A stretch of DNA of 54,255 nucleotides from positions 402,822-457,076 of the forward strand of contig JAHNZQ020000016.1 in the NCBI GenBank assembly GCA_019155205.2. Reading direction: 5' to 3'. Source of the stretch: Gracilaria vermiculophylla (taxonomy: Eukaryota; Rhodophyta; Florideophyceae; Gracilariales; Gracilariaceae). The translations under genes were made by a program, and so were the position numbers. The first letter of the stretch is position 1. Each line of letters opens with the position of its first letter. Under the pieces are notes generated by a model. That model was not told the DNA's origin. It saw only the letters and a list, made by a program, of their open reading frames with translations, and did no database searches. Positions 21,273 to 31,068 of this stretch are shown piece by piece.

Positions 21273-22380
21273 GATTCAAGTTAGATATATACAAATAGGG
21301 ATGGCGGGGAATCAAACCACTGAATGAGAGCAGTGTATCTGGTGGAGTGATGGGAAGGTTGATGTGTCTCGGGGTGCAAACAGATGGGGCTTGAACGGGA
21401 TGTTGCAAGAAAGTTGAGTCACGTCGTCGACATGAAGCTCGTCGCTGGTCTCCGAAGGGCAACAACGACACGAGAAAGTGAGGGGATTGGGGACGGCACT
21501 AATATGGTCGAACAAGAGCTTGGATGAAACGATACAATATGCGTCGAGTTTGTGCGGACCAGAGTTAGGATTGCACTGGGAAACGGATGATTGATGTAAG
21601 TGCAGCGGACGAGATGACGGCAACGTTGCCGCTTCTGTACGCGCTAAAACTTTTCCAAAGATGGTTCGGACGCACGGGTGGCCGCGGCTGGACGGAAACA
21701 CTGCGCGAAGAACGCGTCAAAACGACCGAAGCGTAGGTGGCGGGACATTTTGCGCCATATCGTGTCCCTTTGCACAGCGCGTGTGTACCTTACCGCGAAC
21801 AGTCTAAGGCTACCGGTGGGACTCGGCTCTACAGTGCGTACTTCACCTTACTGTACGTGCTCTATGCAATTGTGAAGAGCGGAGGAGGGCATTGTGGTAC
21901 ACATTCTGACCCGACGTATCGAAAGCTTGGACAGGTTTCGAGAGATGAAATTTGAACTACTTCACCGTATTGTCAATTGTTAATGTCTCGATGATGTATC
22001 GTTCGTACAGTGCTCAAGAATTTGTAGAACCCCCTGTTGCAAGGATTGCAAATCCAAAGATTTCCAAGGTGTTCAATTTTACCACTTGCACCCTTCGCAT
22101 TACCTGTAAGACACATGAGGTAAGGGTTACTTGATATAGGAGTTTGTGCGGCCTACTGCGCGATGATTACCGAACGCCATTTGTGTTCGATTGGCGAGGC
22201 CTGGATTTTCCATACTTGCAACAGGCACATACAAGGAGCCCCAGACGAGGACAAGTGTTCCGCCGCCAGAAAATATGTGGCCGGTGACTATTGATTGGTC
22301 TGTGAAAGGGCATGGAACGTTTCGCATTTTGAACCAGCACCGTCGCTAATCCACCCCAGATAGTCTCAAACCCCGGCACC
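21273..22380. promoter_or_regulatory. Divergent promoter region between TRRAP and photolyase
   Basis: The 1.1 kb separates two divergent start codons. Short frames on both strands (for example 21312-21701 minus) have no recognisable content. I see no clear TATA element or repeat. Confidence 0.4.
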
Positions 22381-24114
22381 ATGTTAAAAGCGTTTGTCGC
22401 ACCGTTCGTCTCTCCACCTCGTTCCTCTACCGCGATTCGCAACGGGTTATTCATCCCGGCAATTCGAATATCTGTGCCACGAATCCAGCGCACCGTCATG
22501 ACTGCCAGCTCATCTCCCGCCGCACCTTCCCGAGTTCAGACACTCAACACAAAGGCCGTCAGTGAATCCGGCGCCTTCATTTTGTATTGGATGTCCAATT
22601 CTCTGCGTACGCGCTACAACTTTGCTTTGGCGCATGCGAAATATCTCTGTGAAAAGTACAACAAACCTTTACGAGTCGCTCATGTGTTCCACACTATTGC
22701 TCAAGACGGAGAACCGCTTCCGGAACGACACGCGGCGTTCCAGCTTGAAAGCCTCGCCGATGTCGAACAGGAGTTGAAGCAACAATCGATTCCTTTTGCA
22801 ATTCTTGCACCAGGCCACGATACCTGCAAAACTATTGCTTCTCTGGCTGGTCAAGCCGCGTTGGTTGTCACGGATGCTTCTTATCTTCGTTTGGGCCGAG
22901 CAGACAGAGAGGGGGTTGCTTCTTCTATACAAGTGCCTCTTTACGTCGTTGAAGCCAACGTGGTTGTTCCCGTTGAAGAAGCATCAAATAAGTCGGAGTA
23001 CGCAGCGCGTACCATTCGCCCAAAAATTACTCGCGCCTTGAAAGACTATTTATCGCCTATGAAGGAAATCGAGCTTAGCCAACCATCGAAATGCGACGTA
23101 AAGAGCTGGATCGAGTCTGTGGACCATGATATGCAGTTACTTGCCTTGAACGATATAGACGAAGCACTGAAACACATGGAAGGTCTAGATCGCGGTGCTC
23201 CCCGCGTACGCTTCTTCCGTGGTGGGCAGAAGGAAGCGCAAGTCCGACTAGATACCTTTCTGAAAAAGAGGCTGCAGGAATACGGTTCTGGACGAAATGA
23301 ACCAGCAAAGCAACTACAATCAGATCTTAGCCCTTTTCTTCGAGCCGGAAACATATCACCAATCGACATTGCTATACGAACTAAAGAAAGCACGAGGAAG
23401 AAGAAATCTTTGAAAGAAAGTGAAGAGTCGTTTTTGGAAGAGCTTATTGTGCGTCGTGAGCTCGCTGTGAATGCTTGTTGGTTCAATCCAAAAGATTACG
23501 ATGTGTACGAAAAGATTGTTCCCAACTTCGCACAGGAATCCCTCGCATTACACAAGAGTGATAAGCGACCGAAGATACACTCCTATGAAGAGCTTGAAGC
23601 AGCCTTGACGGATGATCCTTACTGGAATGCAGCACAACTCGAAATGGTTGTTAAAGGAAAAATGCACGGATACATGAGGATGTACTGGGTGAAACGCATC
23701 ATTGGATGGGTTGAGAACCCCGAGGATGCCATGGATTACGCTTTACGATTAAACAACAGATGGGAATTGGACGCTGTGGATCCAAACTCGTATGCGGGAG
23801 TAATATGGTGCTTTGGGCTTCATGATCGCGGATGGACAGAGCGCCCGATCTGGGGTAAAGTAAGGTACATGAACGAAAGTGGCTTGAAAAGGAAATTTAA
23901 CATGGCAGCATACATAGCAAGTGTGGACAAGATGGTCGCCACGGAGGGATTGCCTTCCCAAATTGCGCAACTCAGACAGCAAAATGGTGCGGGGAAACAA
24001 CAGCAGACGATTGAAGATACCCGCAAACGGCGCGTATCGAGCAACAAATCTCAGCAATCTTCTAAAGCGTCCAAACGCTCAAAATCAACTGGAACCAAGA
24101 AAGCCAAAACTTGA
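22381..24114 (+). CDS. Class II CPD photolyase
   Basis: 577 aa. The enzyme uses FADH- and blue/UV-A light to split cyclobutane pyrimidine dimers. The N-terminal antenna-type alpha/beta domain starts near residue 62 (FILYWMSNSLRTRYNFALAH). The FAD-binding helical domain carries class II hallmarks: FLEELIVRRELAVN, DPYWNAAQLEMVVKGKMHGY, MRMYWVKRIIGW, NNRWELDAVDPN and LHDRGWTERPIWGKVRYM. The first about 60 residues are Ser/Pro/Arg-rich and may be an organelle transit peptide. A second in-frame Met at 22498 could give a shorter nuclear form, and the Lys/Arg/Ser-rich tail (residues about 548-577) looks like a nuclear localisation signal. The stop is 118 bp from the stop of the converging gene. Confidence 0.95.
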   Translation: MLKAFVAPFVSPPRSSTAIRNGLFIPAIRISVPRIQRTVMTASSSPAAPSRVQTLNTKAVSESGAFILYWMSNSLRTRYNFALAHAKYLCEKYNKPLRVAHVFHTIAQDGEPLPERHAAFQLESLADVEQELKQQSIPFAILAPGHDTCKTIASLAGQAALVVTDASYLRLGRADREGVASSIQVPLYVVEANVVVPVEEASNKSEYAARTIRPKITRALKDYLSPMKEIELSQPSKCDVKSWIESVDHDMQLLALNDIDEALKHMEGLDRGAPRVRFFRGGQKEAQVRLDTFLKKRLQEYGSGRNEPAKQLQSDLSPFLRAGNISPIDIAIRTKESTRKKKSLKESEESFLEELIVRRELAVNACWFNPKDYDVYEKIVPNFAQESLALHKSDKRPKIHSYEELEAALTDDPYWNAAQLEMVVKGKMHGYMRMYWVKRIIGWVENPEDAMDYALRLNNRWELDAVDPNSYAGVIWCFGLHDRGWTERPIWGKVRYMNESGLKRKFNMAAYIASVDKMVATEGLPSQIAQLRQQNGAGKQQQTIEDTRKRRVSSNKSQQSSKASKRSKSTGTKKAKT

Positions 24115-24232
24115 CTTGAAGCTGTGCAATATGATGAGGCGGACGCACCGAACTCCCGGAGCTTCAAAGAATATAACTTTGTCTCATGGTGAACTACAGC
24201 GACAAAACTGCAATTTCAGGCGAGAGAAAGGT

Positions 24233-24997
24233 CTAGGAGGTTGAACACCACTCGCAGGCACGTTTCCCCTCGGTACAGTCGCATTCAAATCTTCCTCGAC
24301 TACCCACTCCACCACACCTGAAGCACCGAACCTTTCCAGTTCCAGCACAAAGTCGACAATCGCTTCTCTTAATAAATTGGATTGGGGCCATCTTCTTCAT
24401 TAGTGAGCTCCATTCCCTGTCCACATCGTCTTTGGCGTCTATTTGTTCATATTCAGCCCATCTGGCCTGTGGGTCGGACTCATCCCTGAATTCTACCAAA
24501 TTCTGAGGCCATCGTGAACCAATAGCGTTCGTGGGTCTTGGGTACTTGTACATCTGCTTCAAAGAAGCGGAACTTGTGCGAAGTACAGTGTATTCGACTC
24601 CTGGCTCTTCTAATTTCTTTGCTACAGTTGTGCAGTCCTCCAAAGAGTTGAATTTGAGCACGGTCTCCCCTTGTCGTAGACGGGCGACAGAACCATCCGG
24701 GCGTTCAACAGCTCTCGGGGCAGGTACATTGACTTGCAAAAGGTACGATATCGAGGAGCTTTCTGTTCTTGGTCCAATGTCGGCCAGAGAGAAAAGAATA
24801 GCTGTCCCAGAGACAAGAAACGCTGCTGTGGCGAAAATTCCAGGCCCGGACAGAGCAAACGAGAGCATATCAAGGGCGGTATCATCTGGAAGAGCAATCA
24901 TTTGTGTACGGGTTCTAGGACGCCGCGTACATTTTGCGCGAGCTGTGCAACTGTTTGGTCGCAACGGACATGGGCTGAGAAACGCGATTGGTACCAT
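24233..24997 (-). CDS. Plastid-type membrane protein with a DnaJ-like Cys-rich C-terminus
   Basis: 254 aa from the Met at 24997; the frame stays open to a Met at 25087, but the shorter start gives a conventional transit-like N-terminus (MVPIAFLSPCPLRPNS, rich in Arg/Thr). One hydrophobic segment follows at about 44-68 (IFATAAFLVSGTAILFSLADI). The last 45 residues contain CRLCAGTGKVRCFRCGGVG and CDCTEGKRACEWC, four CxxC/CxC units resembling the zinc-binding CxxCxGxG repeats of DnaJ-type and plastid BSD2/PSA2-like proteins. There is no J domain. A thylakoid or envelope protein with a thiol or zinc chaperone role is a reasonable guess. The name is not recognised. Confidence 0.7.
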   Translation of the reverse strand: MVPIAFLSPCPLRPNSCTARAKCTRRPRTRTQMIALPDDTALDMLSFALSGPGIFATAAFLVSGTAILFSLADIGPRTESSSISYLLQVNVPAPRAVERPDGSVARLRQGETVLKFNSLEDCTTVAKKLEEPGVEYTVLRTSSASLKQMYKYPRPTNAIGSRWPQNLVEFRDESDPQARWAEYEQIDAKDDVDREWSSLMKKMAPIQFIKRSDCRLCAGTGKVRCFRCGGVGSRGRFECDCTEGKRACEWCSTS

Positions 24998-25893
24998 TTT
25001 TATCCTTAGTGCGCAGAGGTTTGTCGAGCCTTCTCTAATGTATGGACGGAATGAAACAGTTTCCTTATTCTCCAAAATCTGCTGCAACCCAAAGAGTTAA
25101 TAAACAAATATGGCAAACGCACTTATTCCGAGAGGTTCAAGTTCGTAGGTATGGCTCCTTCCGCCAAGATGGGTTTTCAACAGTTGTGGTTAAATAACCA
25201 GTCCTGAACTCCTTCCACGAATGATACGATGTTCATTTTCCATACTTGTTTTCCGAGCAAATCCAAACTTTTTCGCCACATCCAATGAACATACCGCTGT
25301 TCGTACCTGTCTTCGAACCTCGCTCACCTGGGTGTTGTTCAGCCAGGAGGCCTCTCGAGTGGATGGCCACCACCTTCCTGACGCGATTTGCAAAGAACCA
25401 ATCAGACACGTACTTGGCGAAAGTCCAAGCCAGTGGATCCAATCGTGTGCGGATTTTCGATGTGCACGAAGTTCAGATATCTCTGAAATGTCAATAATAC
25501 TTTATTACAGTATGACAACAATTTTCTGGCACAATAGGAACGCCGTGATGACTCAACTTAGAGGTACGAGTGTGTGCATTAGCCCTTTTAACATACGAAT
25601 CTATATCTCAAACATCTGCAGCATGTCACGATTCTCCTGCATTGCGTCTGTCGCGGTTTTATTTCTGATCCGTACATGGCTTCATGCTCGGTGACAAAAA
25701 TGGGCCGTGTTCATGAAAGGCTTTTTCTAACAACGAGTAAAAAGGGCAATCAATATTGGTGCGGCCAGGTAAAAAAGAAGACCCACAGAGGAGTTCTTCT
25801 TTATCAATGCATACTTCACCTAAATTCTATTCCTTGCTTGCTATTGGAGTAAAATCCGTGACAACTTGCGCCTTGACGAGTGAATTTCAAATA
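24998..25893. other. Intergenic, nothing recognised
   Basis: This lies between two minus-strand genes. It holds the 5' region of the DnaJ-like gene and the 3' region of the Cys-rich coiled-coil gene. Frames such as 25221-25694 plus lack recognisable features. Confidence 0.4.
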
Positions 25894-26880
25894 TCAAATA
25901 TCGACGTTGATGGCGCGATTCTTGATTTCTTGAATCTTTGATAGTAGTTTTTGCTTGATATCTCCGGCTCTTGAACGGTTTTCTTGTACCTTGTCACGGT
26001 ATTCCCCAGCTTTCCTGTTTTGTTCACGACTGTTTTTCGCGATTTCTGCTGCTTTCAGTACTGCTTCTTTTCGAGCCTTTTCGATGTTGTCGACTTCAGC
26101 CTGTATAACACTGCACTGGGTACACTCCTCACTGTTCTCCTTTGCACGTTTCTGCGCTTCATCAAGGGTTTGCTTCAGAGTCTTGATGTTGTCTTCAGCA
26201 TTTCTAATTTCATTGCGTAGCTCAGCGACATCCCGACTTCCCTGGTAGACTTTCCTTGCCTCGTGGTTGGCAAGCAAAGCAAGTTGTCCAGAATCAGCGA
26301 CGGACGAGATTACTTCTTCCGCCTGTTTTTCAATTTCATCCTTCTCGTCTTTCGTGACCTGATATTTCGAAGTTTCAATGCTCTTGAGCGCATCATTAAC
26401 GGCGACGATATCGGATTCAATAGCTGCCACAATTTCATACGCCTCCATCATTACCGCTGAAGCTTCATCGTTCGCGCTGACCACAGTGGTGTACATGTTC
26501 TCCACAGCCTCGACGGTGTCCATGACATGATCAAATGAGGTACAAACCGCATCTGACTTGATCGGGATGATATGACAAGGGAATAAACCTGCGGTGTTTG
26601 GAACAACCTCATTGTCGCCGGCATAAAGCGTACAGAGGGAACGCTTACACATTTCGTACCCGAGGCAGTCACATCGATACGAAGGCTTGCATGCCTCGGT
26701 GGAGCACATATTATCTCCTTCGTGCTTCACGCACGTTCCTGAGGCCGGCATCTGAGCACAAGGACAAGAAGTTGCTGTTATCGTACACGTGCTAGTATCG
26801 CTGGACTGTCCGTAGACCAAAACGATGAGCCCTATGGCGAACAGAAAACCAACAAAGAATAAGCTCATGTGCGCTGCCAT
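25894..26880 (-). CDS. Secreted Cys-rich coiled-coil protein, copy A
   Basis: 328 aa. A clear signal peptide (MAAHMSLFFVGFLFAIGLIV, cut near VYGQ) is followed by a Cys-rich module at about 30-125. Its Cys pattern includes TSCPCAQMPASGTC, DNMCSTEAC, YRCDCLGYEMC, SLCTLY, FPCHIIP and AVCTSF. Residues about 130-328 are a long helical coiled coil (AMMEAYEIVAAI-like heptads, LRNEIRNAEDNIKTLKQTL) with one internal CTQC motif and a conserved end KNRAINVDI. No transmembrane segment or GPI signal follows, so secretion to the wall or endomembrane lumen is likely. A paralogue lies at 41504-42499 in the opposite orientation. Function is unknown; I recognise no named family. A conserved promoter with a TATA box precedes it. 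Confidence 0.85.
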   Translation of the reverse strand: MAAHMSLFFVGFLFAIGLIVLVYGQSSDTSTCTITATSCPCAQMPASGTCVKHEGDNMCSTEACKPSYRCDCLGYEMCKRSLCTLYAGDNEVVPNTAGLFPCHIIPIKSDAVCTSFDHVMDTVEAVENMYTTVVSANDEASAVMMEAYEIVAAIESDIVAVNDALKSIETSKYQVTKDEKDEIEKQAEEVISSVADSGQLALLANHEARKVYQGSRDVAELRNEIRNAEDNIKTLKQTLDEAQKRAKENSEECTQCSVIQAEVDNIEKARKEAVLKAAEIAKNSREQNRKAGEYRDKVQENRSRAGDIKQKLLSKIQEIKNRAINVDI

Positions 26881-26981
26881 TTTCAGATCAGTGCTCTTGG
26901 TGGATGATAATGTTTGGATGAGAATGTGTTGGAAGCGCTGCCGGCATTGATGAGATGGGGATGTGGGGTCGGATAGCCGGC

Positions 26982-27057
26982 TTATATATTCGTCTTCCGC
27001 TTGTAATTCAAATCAAGATGGGACGAATAAAGTTGGTAAGGTTGATTCGAAACATTC
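26982..27057 (-). promoter_or_regulatory. TATA promoter of coiled-coil copy A, shared with copy B
   Basis: On the minus strand the order is GAATGTTTCGAATC (27057-27044), TTCGTCCCATCTTGATT (about 27026-27009), GCGGAAGACGA and a TATATAAG box (26989-26982), about 103 bp before the ATG. The same blocks in the same order occur before copy B. Confidence 0.7.
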
Positions 27058-27060
27058 TCA

Positions 27061-28123
27061 GTAGCAAAGTTTACATGCTTTGAAAGGCGCTGTATGTGAC
27101 GGCGTGGGACGTGGCCCTATCCAAGGTCTTGAAAGAAGATCCAGTTCTGAAGGAGAAAAGTAATCAAAGCCGAGCCGATCGGGGATGTGTCAAATTCGAA
27201 GAGACCTATGGCTTTTAGTCACGATCGATAAATTGGAATGCAAGGACTCTAAGATGAGGCTTGTGATCCTAGGTTGGCCGTGTGGTATAGGCGGTGAACA
27301 CTGTATAAGCGCCACCTGATGGGCCATGAACACGGCGTTTGCCGCACTCATAACCCAAAACAAACGCTTCTCGATGGATGTATTTGTTTATATCTTAACG
27401 TTTGGAAATTGTTTTGGACGAACAAAGAGGTTCGAATTTGTGCATACCGAATGCTTCGGGAAATCTCTGCAATCTTGGCAAGCCGTCCCATCGCTATCAT
27501 GTAGTCTGTTGGGGGAAGAAACGAAGGGCACGTTCATGTCATTTTTCTTTTGAGTGATAGGACCGCGAACATTTTTCAAGGCATAACTGTACGGAAGAAT
27601 CTGAGCGGGTGGAAAAGGACCAATGGACAGAATTGCAGAGTACAGGTTCACGACAAATTTATTCTGATTGGGTTCTTGAAACCTGATTCTGTGAAACCTG
27701 AACAGCATTCACCCAAGATTTTGTACTTGAGCTAGTCTGGATATCGCGGAGGCTCTGGTGATGAATTCCTTATGTGCTCACTCTCGTAAAATTGAAGTAA
27801 ACGGAGAACTGCACAAATTTTGGAAGTTCGAGTCCACACATGAAGTGATTCAGAAAAAGCATGTATAACCTCAAGTTGCCAGCGTTATTATGATGTCGAT
27901 CAGATGTTTACGAAGTGGTATGCGAGCAGCAGCTGAAAGAGGGTGTTGAATACATCCTTGTGCTCCTGCAACAAGAGGCTTTGTACAGGTGGCAAATAGA
28001 TTCAATGATCACCCTTTAACCTCCTCGCTGGAATAATTTTTAAGCGATATGTTGAGCTGAATTCCTCGAGATTTCCACCCTCTGCAATCAACGTTAAAAC
28101 TGACAACTCAGAAACGCCAATGA
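27061..28123. other. Intergenic, nothing recognised
   Basis: About 1 kb between the divergent promoters of coiled-coil copy A and the asparaginase-like gene. No domain, RNA gene or repeat was identified. Confidence 0.4.
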
Positions 28124-29089
28124 TTGAGGGTATGTGCACAGAATCACTTCTTGAAGTTAAAACGCAGGGCACCGGAGCAGTTGTTGAAGATGGCGTCCGT
28201 GGTCTCAACCTGGGAATTTTCAAAGAAAGGTGTGGAATCCGCTTCCAATGCACTTTTGGAATCACGCCCTTCCGCGGCAGCAGTAGAAAGTGGAATCAAG
28301 GTGGTCGAACTTGACGAAAGTGTTACCTCAGCCGGTTACGGGGGACTCCCCAACGCTGCAGGTGCTCTACAACTTGACGCAGCAATGATGACATCCACCG
28401 GCAAAATTGGGTCCGTGATGGCTCTGACAGGGTTTCATTCGGCCATAGACATTGCGCACGCAGTACTTTGCTACTCAGAGCATCCCGTTCTGGTAGGGGA
28501 AGGTGCCGCTTTGTTCGCCAAACAACACGGGTTTGTTGCCAGAAAAGATTTACTTACGCCTCACGCACGTAAACGTCACGAGCAGTTTTTGGCGAGCGAT
28601 AACAGAAAACCCGAGCACCATAAGAATGGTGGCATGATGCATTCGGACACTGTTGGTATGATAGCTAGGGATTCTTCCGGCGCAATAACAGCTGGATGCG
28701 CTACAAGTGGCCTGCAGTTTAAATCAGTGGGTAGAGTTGGGGACAGTGCAATAATTGGCGCTGGTCTCTACGCAGCAGAGAGTGGAGCCGCGGTGGCCTC
28801 TGGAGATGGGGACAAAATGATAAGGTTTTGTCTAGCTTTTCTCACAGTTGAGAGCATGAGCTGTGGGTGTTCCGCGTCCGACGCCTGTCGTCTGGCGATC
28901 AAACGCGTCCGGAGGGCGGATCCAAGTTGCCAGGCTGCCATTGCTGCAATGTCTGCGGACGGTGCGTACGGGGCAGCGTGCACACACGATGGTTTTAGTG
29001 CAATCGGGTGGCGCGAAGGTATGAGCGAAGCGGAGACAATCGGAGTGAAAGGAGAGTTCTGTGAGTCTTGGAAGCACACATGCGTGTAG
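28124..29089 (+). CDS. N4-(beta-N-acetylglucosaminyl)-L-asparaginase (aspartylglucosaminidase family, Ntn hydrolase)
   Basis: 321 aa from the first Met; the alternative Met at 28190 (MASVVSTWEFSKK) starts exactly where the mature human enzyme begins and may be the true start. The family cleaves the GlcNAc-Asn bond of N-glycoproteins. It is made as a precursor that cuts itself before a Thr nucleophile: here Thr176 in MHSDTVGMIARDSSG. Other conserved blocks are ALQLDAAMM, GRVGDSAIIGAGLYA, GAAVASGDGDKMIRF and SYGAAC-like YGAACTHDGF. No hydrophobic signal peptide is visible from either Met, which is odd for a lysosomal/vacuolar enzyme; an upstream spliced exon is possible. The stop is 23 bp from the stop of the cardiolipin synthase gene. 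Confidence 0.9.
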   Translation: MRVCAQNHFLKLKRRAPEQLLKMASVVSTWEFSKKGVESASNALLESRPSAAAVESGIKVVELDESVTSAGYGGLPNAAGALQLDAAMMTSTGKIGSVMALTGFHSAIDIAHAVLCYSEHPVLVGEGAALFAKQHGFVARKDLLTPHARKRHEQFLASDNRKPEHHKNGGMMHSDTVGMIARDSSGAITAGCATSGLQFKSVGRVGDSAIIGAGLYAAESGAAVASGDGDKMIRFCLAFLTVESMSCGCSASDACRLAIKRVRRADPSCQAAIAAMSADGAYGAACTHDGFSAIGWREGMSEAETIGVKGEFCESWKHTCV

Positions 29090-29112
29090 CGATGCGAGTG
29101 CTGCGCATGAAG

Positions 29113-29946
29113 TCAAAGATGGTTCCACCGCGTCCAGAATTGTCGCCCGTATGAGAGGCCTGAGGCACAAGTCGTAATCGCCGTCGCGAATCCGACGGTA
29201 TGCAGGGTGCCATCAGTTAGTGTGCTCATCTCCCCGGCGCTGAGAACGCCCGCGAAAGCAAGCGCTACTTGGAAAGTGGTGTTAAGCTTGGAGATGAAAA
29301 TTGGTTCCATGGCGGTTTTGCGGAACACTTGAAGAAGATCTCGAAAGGGGGCTTGGGGGCGTTTTCGAAGAGTGAGGGCCACCCAGCCAGTAACTAGAGC
29401 AACGTCCCTACCAATAATCAATGAGACTAGCCATATGGGAATAATACTTTGCGCAGCGAGGCTTAAGGAAGCAATGGTAATAAGCAATTTATCGGCAGCG
29501 GGGTCCAAATAAGACCCAAGGACGGTGTGTAGCTTGAGCCTTCTAGCCAGTATGCCGTCGAGCCAATCTGATGTGGCGGCAAACATGAGACCGCCAAGCG
29601 CAACGTCATACTCGCTGTTCATAATGCAATACCCAATCACAGGAGCGACTGCAATGCGCCCGCAGGTGATGAGATTGGCAACGTTCCAAGGACTTGCCTC
29701 GGGGACATGGCGCTGATCTCGTTCCCTTCCAATATGACCATGGCGGCTAGCGTTGTTGCGCAGCAACAGCTGTCGATGCGAGTAGGGGTTACGCGCTTCA
29801 CCTCCCGTCTGTCCCGACCGACAATTAACTCGCTGAGCACTTGCTGCTAGCGTAAATACTTCTCTCAGCGTAACGGGAATTTGCCGATATGCGCACGGTA
29901 GCTTCCGCAAGGATGAACCGAGTAAAGTCCCCTTACTGGCCGCCAT
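29113..29946 (-). CDS. Cardiolipin synthase (CDP-alcohol phosphatidyltransferase type)
   Basis: 277 aa from the Met at 29946; a tandem Met lies at 29949. The frame stays open to 30300, but that part translates a 27-nt T run and looks like UTR or intron. The CDP-alcohol motif D-x2-D-G-x2-A-R-x8-G-x3-D-x3-D is complete at residues 127-152. Flanking blocks NVANLITCGRIAVAP and KLLITIASLSLAAQSIIPIWL, several hydrophobic segments and the following IIGRDVAL match eukaryotic cardiolipin synthases, which join CDP-diacylglycerol to phosphatidylglycerol in the mitochondrial inner membrane. Residues 1-60 are basic and Ser/Leu/Ala-rich, as in mitochondrial presequences. A plastid phosphatidylglycerophosphate synthase is the alternative. 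Confidence 0.85.
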   Translation of the reverse strand: MAASKGTLLGSSLRKLPCAYRQIPVTLREVFTLAASAQRVNCRSGQTGGEARNPYSHRQLLLRNNASRHGHIGRERDQRHVPEASPWNVANLITCGRIAVAPVIGYCIMNSEYDVALGGLMFAATSDWLDGILARRLKLHTVLGSYLDPAADKLLITIASLSLAAQSIIPIWLVSLIIGRDVALVTGWVALTLRKRPQAPFRDLLQVFRKTAMEPIFISKLNTTFQVALAFAGVLSAGEMSTLTDGTLHTVGFATAITTCASGLSYGRQFWTRWNHL

Positions 29947-30097
29947 CATTTCGCCGGTCTCCGCGTTGACGAATGCGAACGAAACGGGGGACAAGGGAAT
30001 GTCGCCAGGTTTCTGCTCGTGAACGTAATGATGCGCAACTACGTTTGTTCCAACCAGTTGCAACAGGATTGAATTGAATATCCATGAAGCGATCGTC

Positions 30098-30124
30098 AAA
30101 AAAAAAAAAAAAAAAAAAAAAAAA
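30098..30124. repeat. A27 homopolymer (T27 on the coding strand of the cardiolipin synthase gene)
   Basis: Twenty-seven consecutive A on the plus strand, about 150 bp upstream of the proposed ATG of the minus-strand gene. A second run, A12, lies at 30357-30368. It may be a polypyrimidine tract of a 5' UTR intron or simply a slippage-prone run. Confidence 0.9.
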
Positions 30125-31068
30125 CGTTGACACAAATCTGGAAATACTTTAATCATTTCACGAGTGTGCTCTATCTTTGGGTGATCGCGGCGAAGACTTT
30201 GAATGCTTTCTTCGCGGCCGGTAAAAAGCATGCGCTCACTTTTGCGCGGAGATTGCGAGTGACATGTAGTGGACAATGGACCACAGAAAATACCATTCAT
30301 ACTTTAGCTGGCTATATAACGTGTGGTCGCGATCACTCCCAATTATTTGTGTCATGAAAAAAAAAAAATCGGCAGTGGTGTTTCACGCAAAATGATACGC
30401 ACTCACCAAGTCTGTGATGATTGGTGAGATTGTCTGTATCGTATCGCATGTGGGTTTCACCGAGCAAAACGCGAAACAAGCACTGCTTGCAATAAATGTG
30501 CAGTGTGATTCAGTGATTCAGTGCAGGATACGAACGGGCGAGGTGAAACGGGTTGAGAGGAAGCGGTTTCGCGCAGCATGTTTTTGATGGGAAGGATAGC
30601 TTTGTATGATGGTGTTTACATGCGGCGACATGGCAGAGTTTGATGATGAATGTGGGCAGGTGCTGGAAGGGGCCATGACCGCTGCAAGAAGATGGTCATG
30701 TGTGAGTGTATTTAGCGTTCGTCATGGGCAATGATCACGGATTATTGACTGAGTGGGGGGCTCATCGATGTGGGCGGACATTGGGTGCTCTTCGGGATAA
30801 CGTGCAACAATTTGTGTTCTACATGGTTTATAATTTATGGTGAGTGTACCCGTGAAAGCAGGTTGCAACCTACTCGATGTGTGCCACATGAGTCGCATTG
30901 GTGTTAGACAGTGCAGAAAATGTTGTGCAGTTGAGCTTGCTTCAAACGTGTGTAAATATATTTATATTTGATGGTTTGCAATTCGACACACAAGTTGAGC
31001 ACAGACCGCACGCACTTGCATGCAAGAACGGCAAGCGATACAAGAACGCTGTATGCGAAGGACAAGGC
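30125..31068. other. Intergenic between cardiolipin synthase 5' side and NDP kinase 3' end
   Basis: A TATA-like GTTATATAGCC on the minus strand near 30310-30320 could belong to the cardiolipin synthase promoter. Nothing else was recognised up to the NDK stop at 31069. Confidence 0.35.

Noticed and set aside
27268..27335. tRNA-like GTGTGGTATAGGCGG segment
   Set aside because: No T-arm consensus and no closed acceptor stem, so it is not a tRNA.
29947..30300. N-terminal extension of cardiolipin synthase to 395 aa
   Set aside because: It would translate the 27-nt T run as poly-Phe; the Met at 29946 gives a normal presequence.
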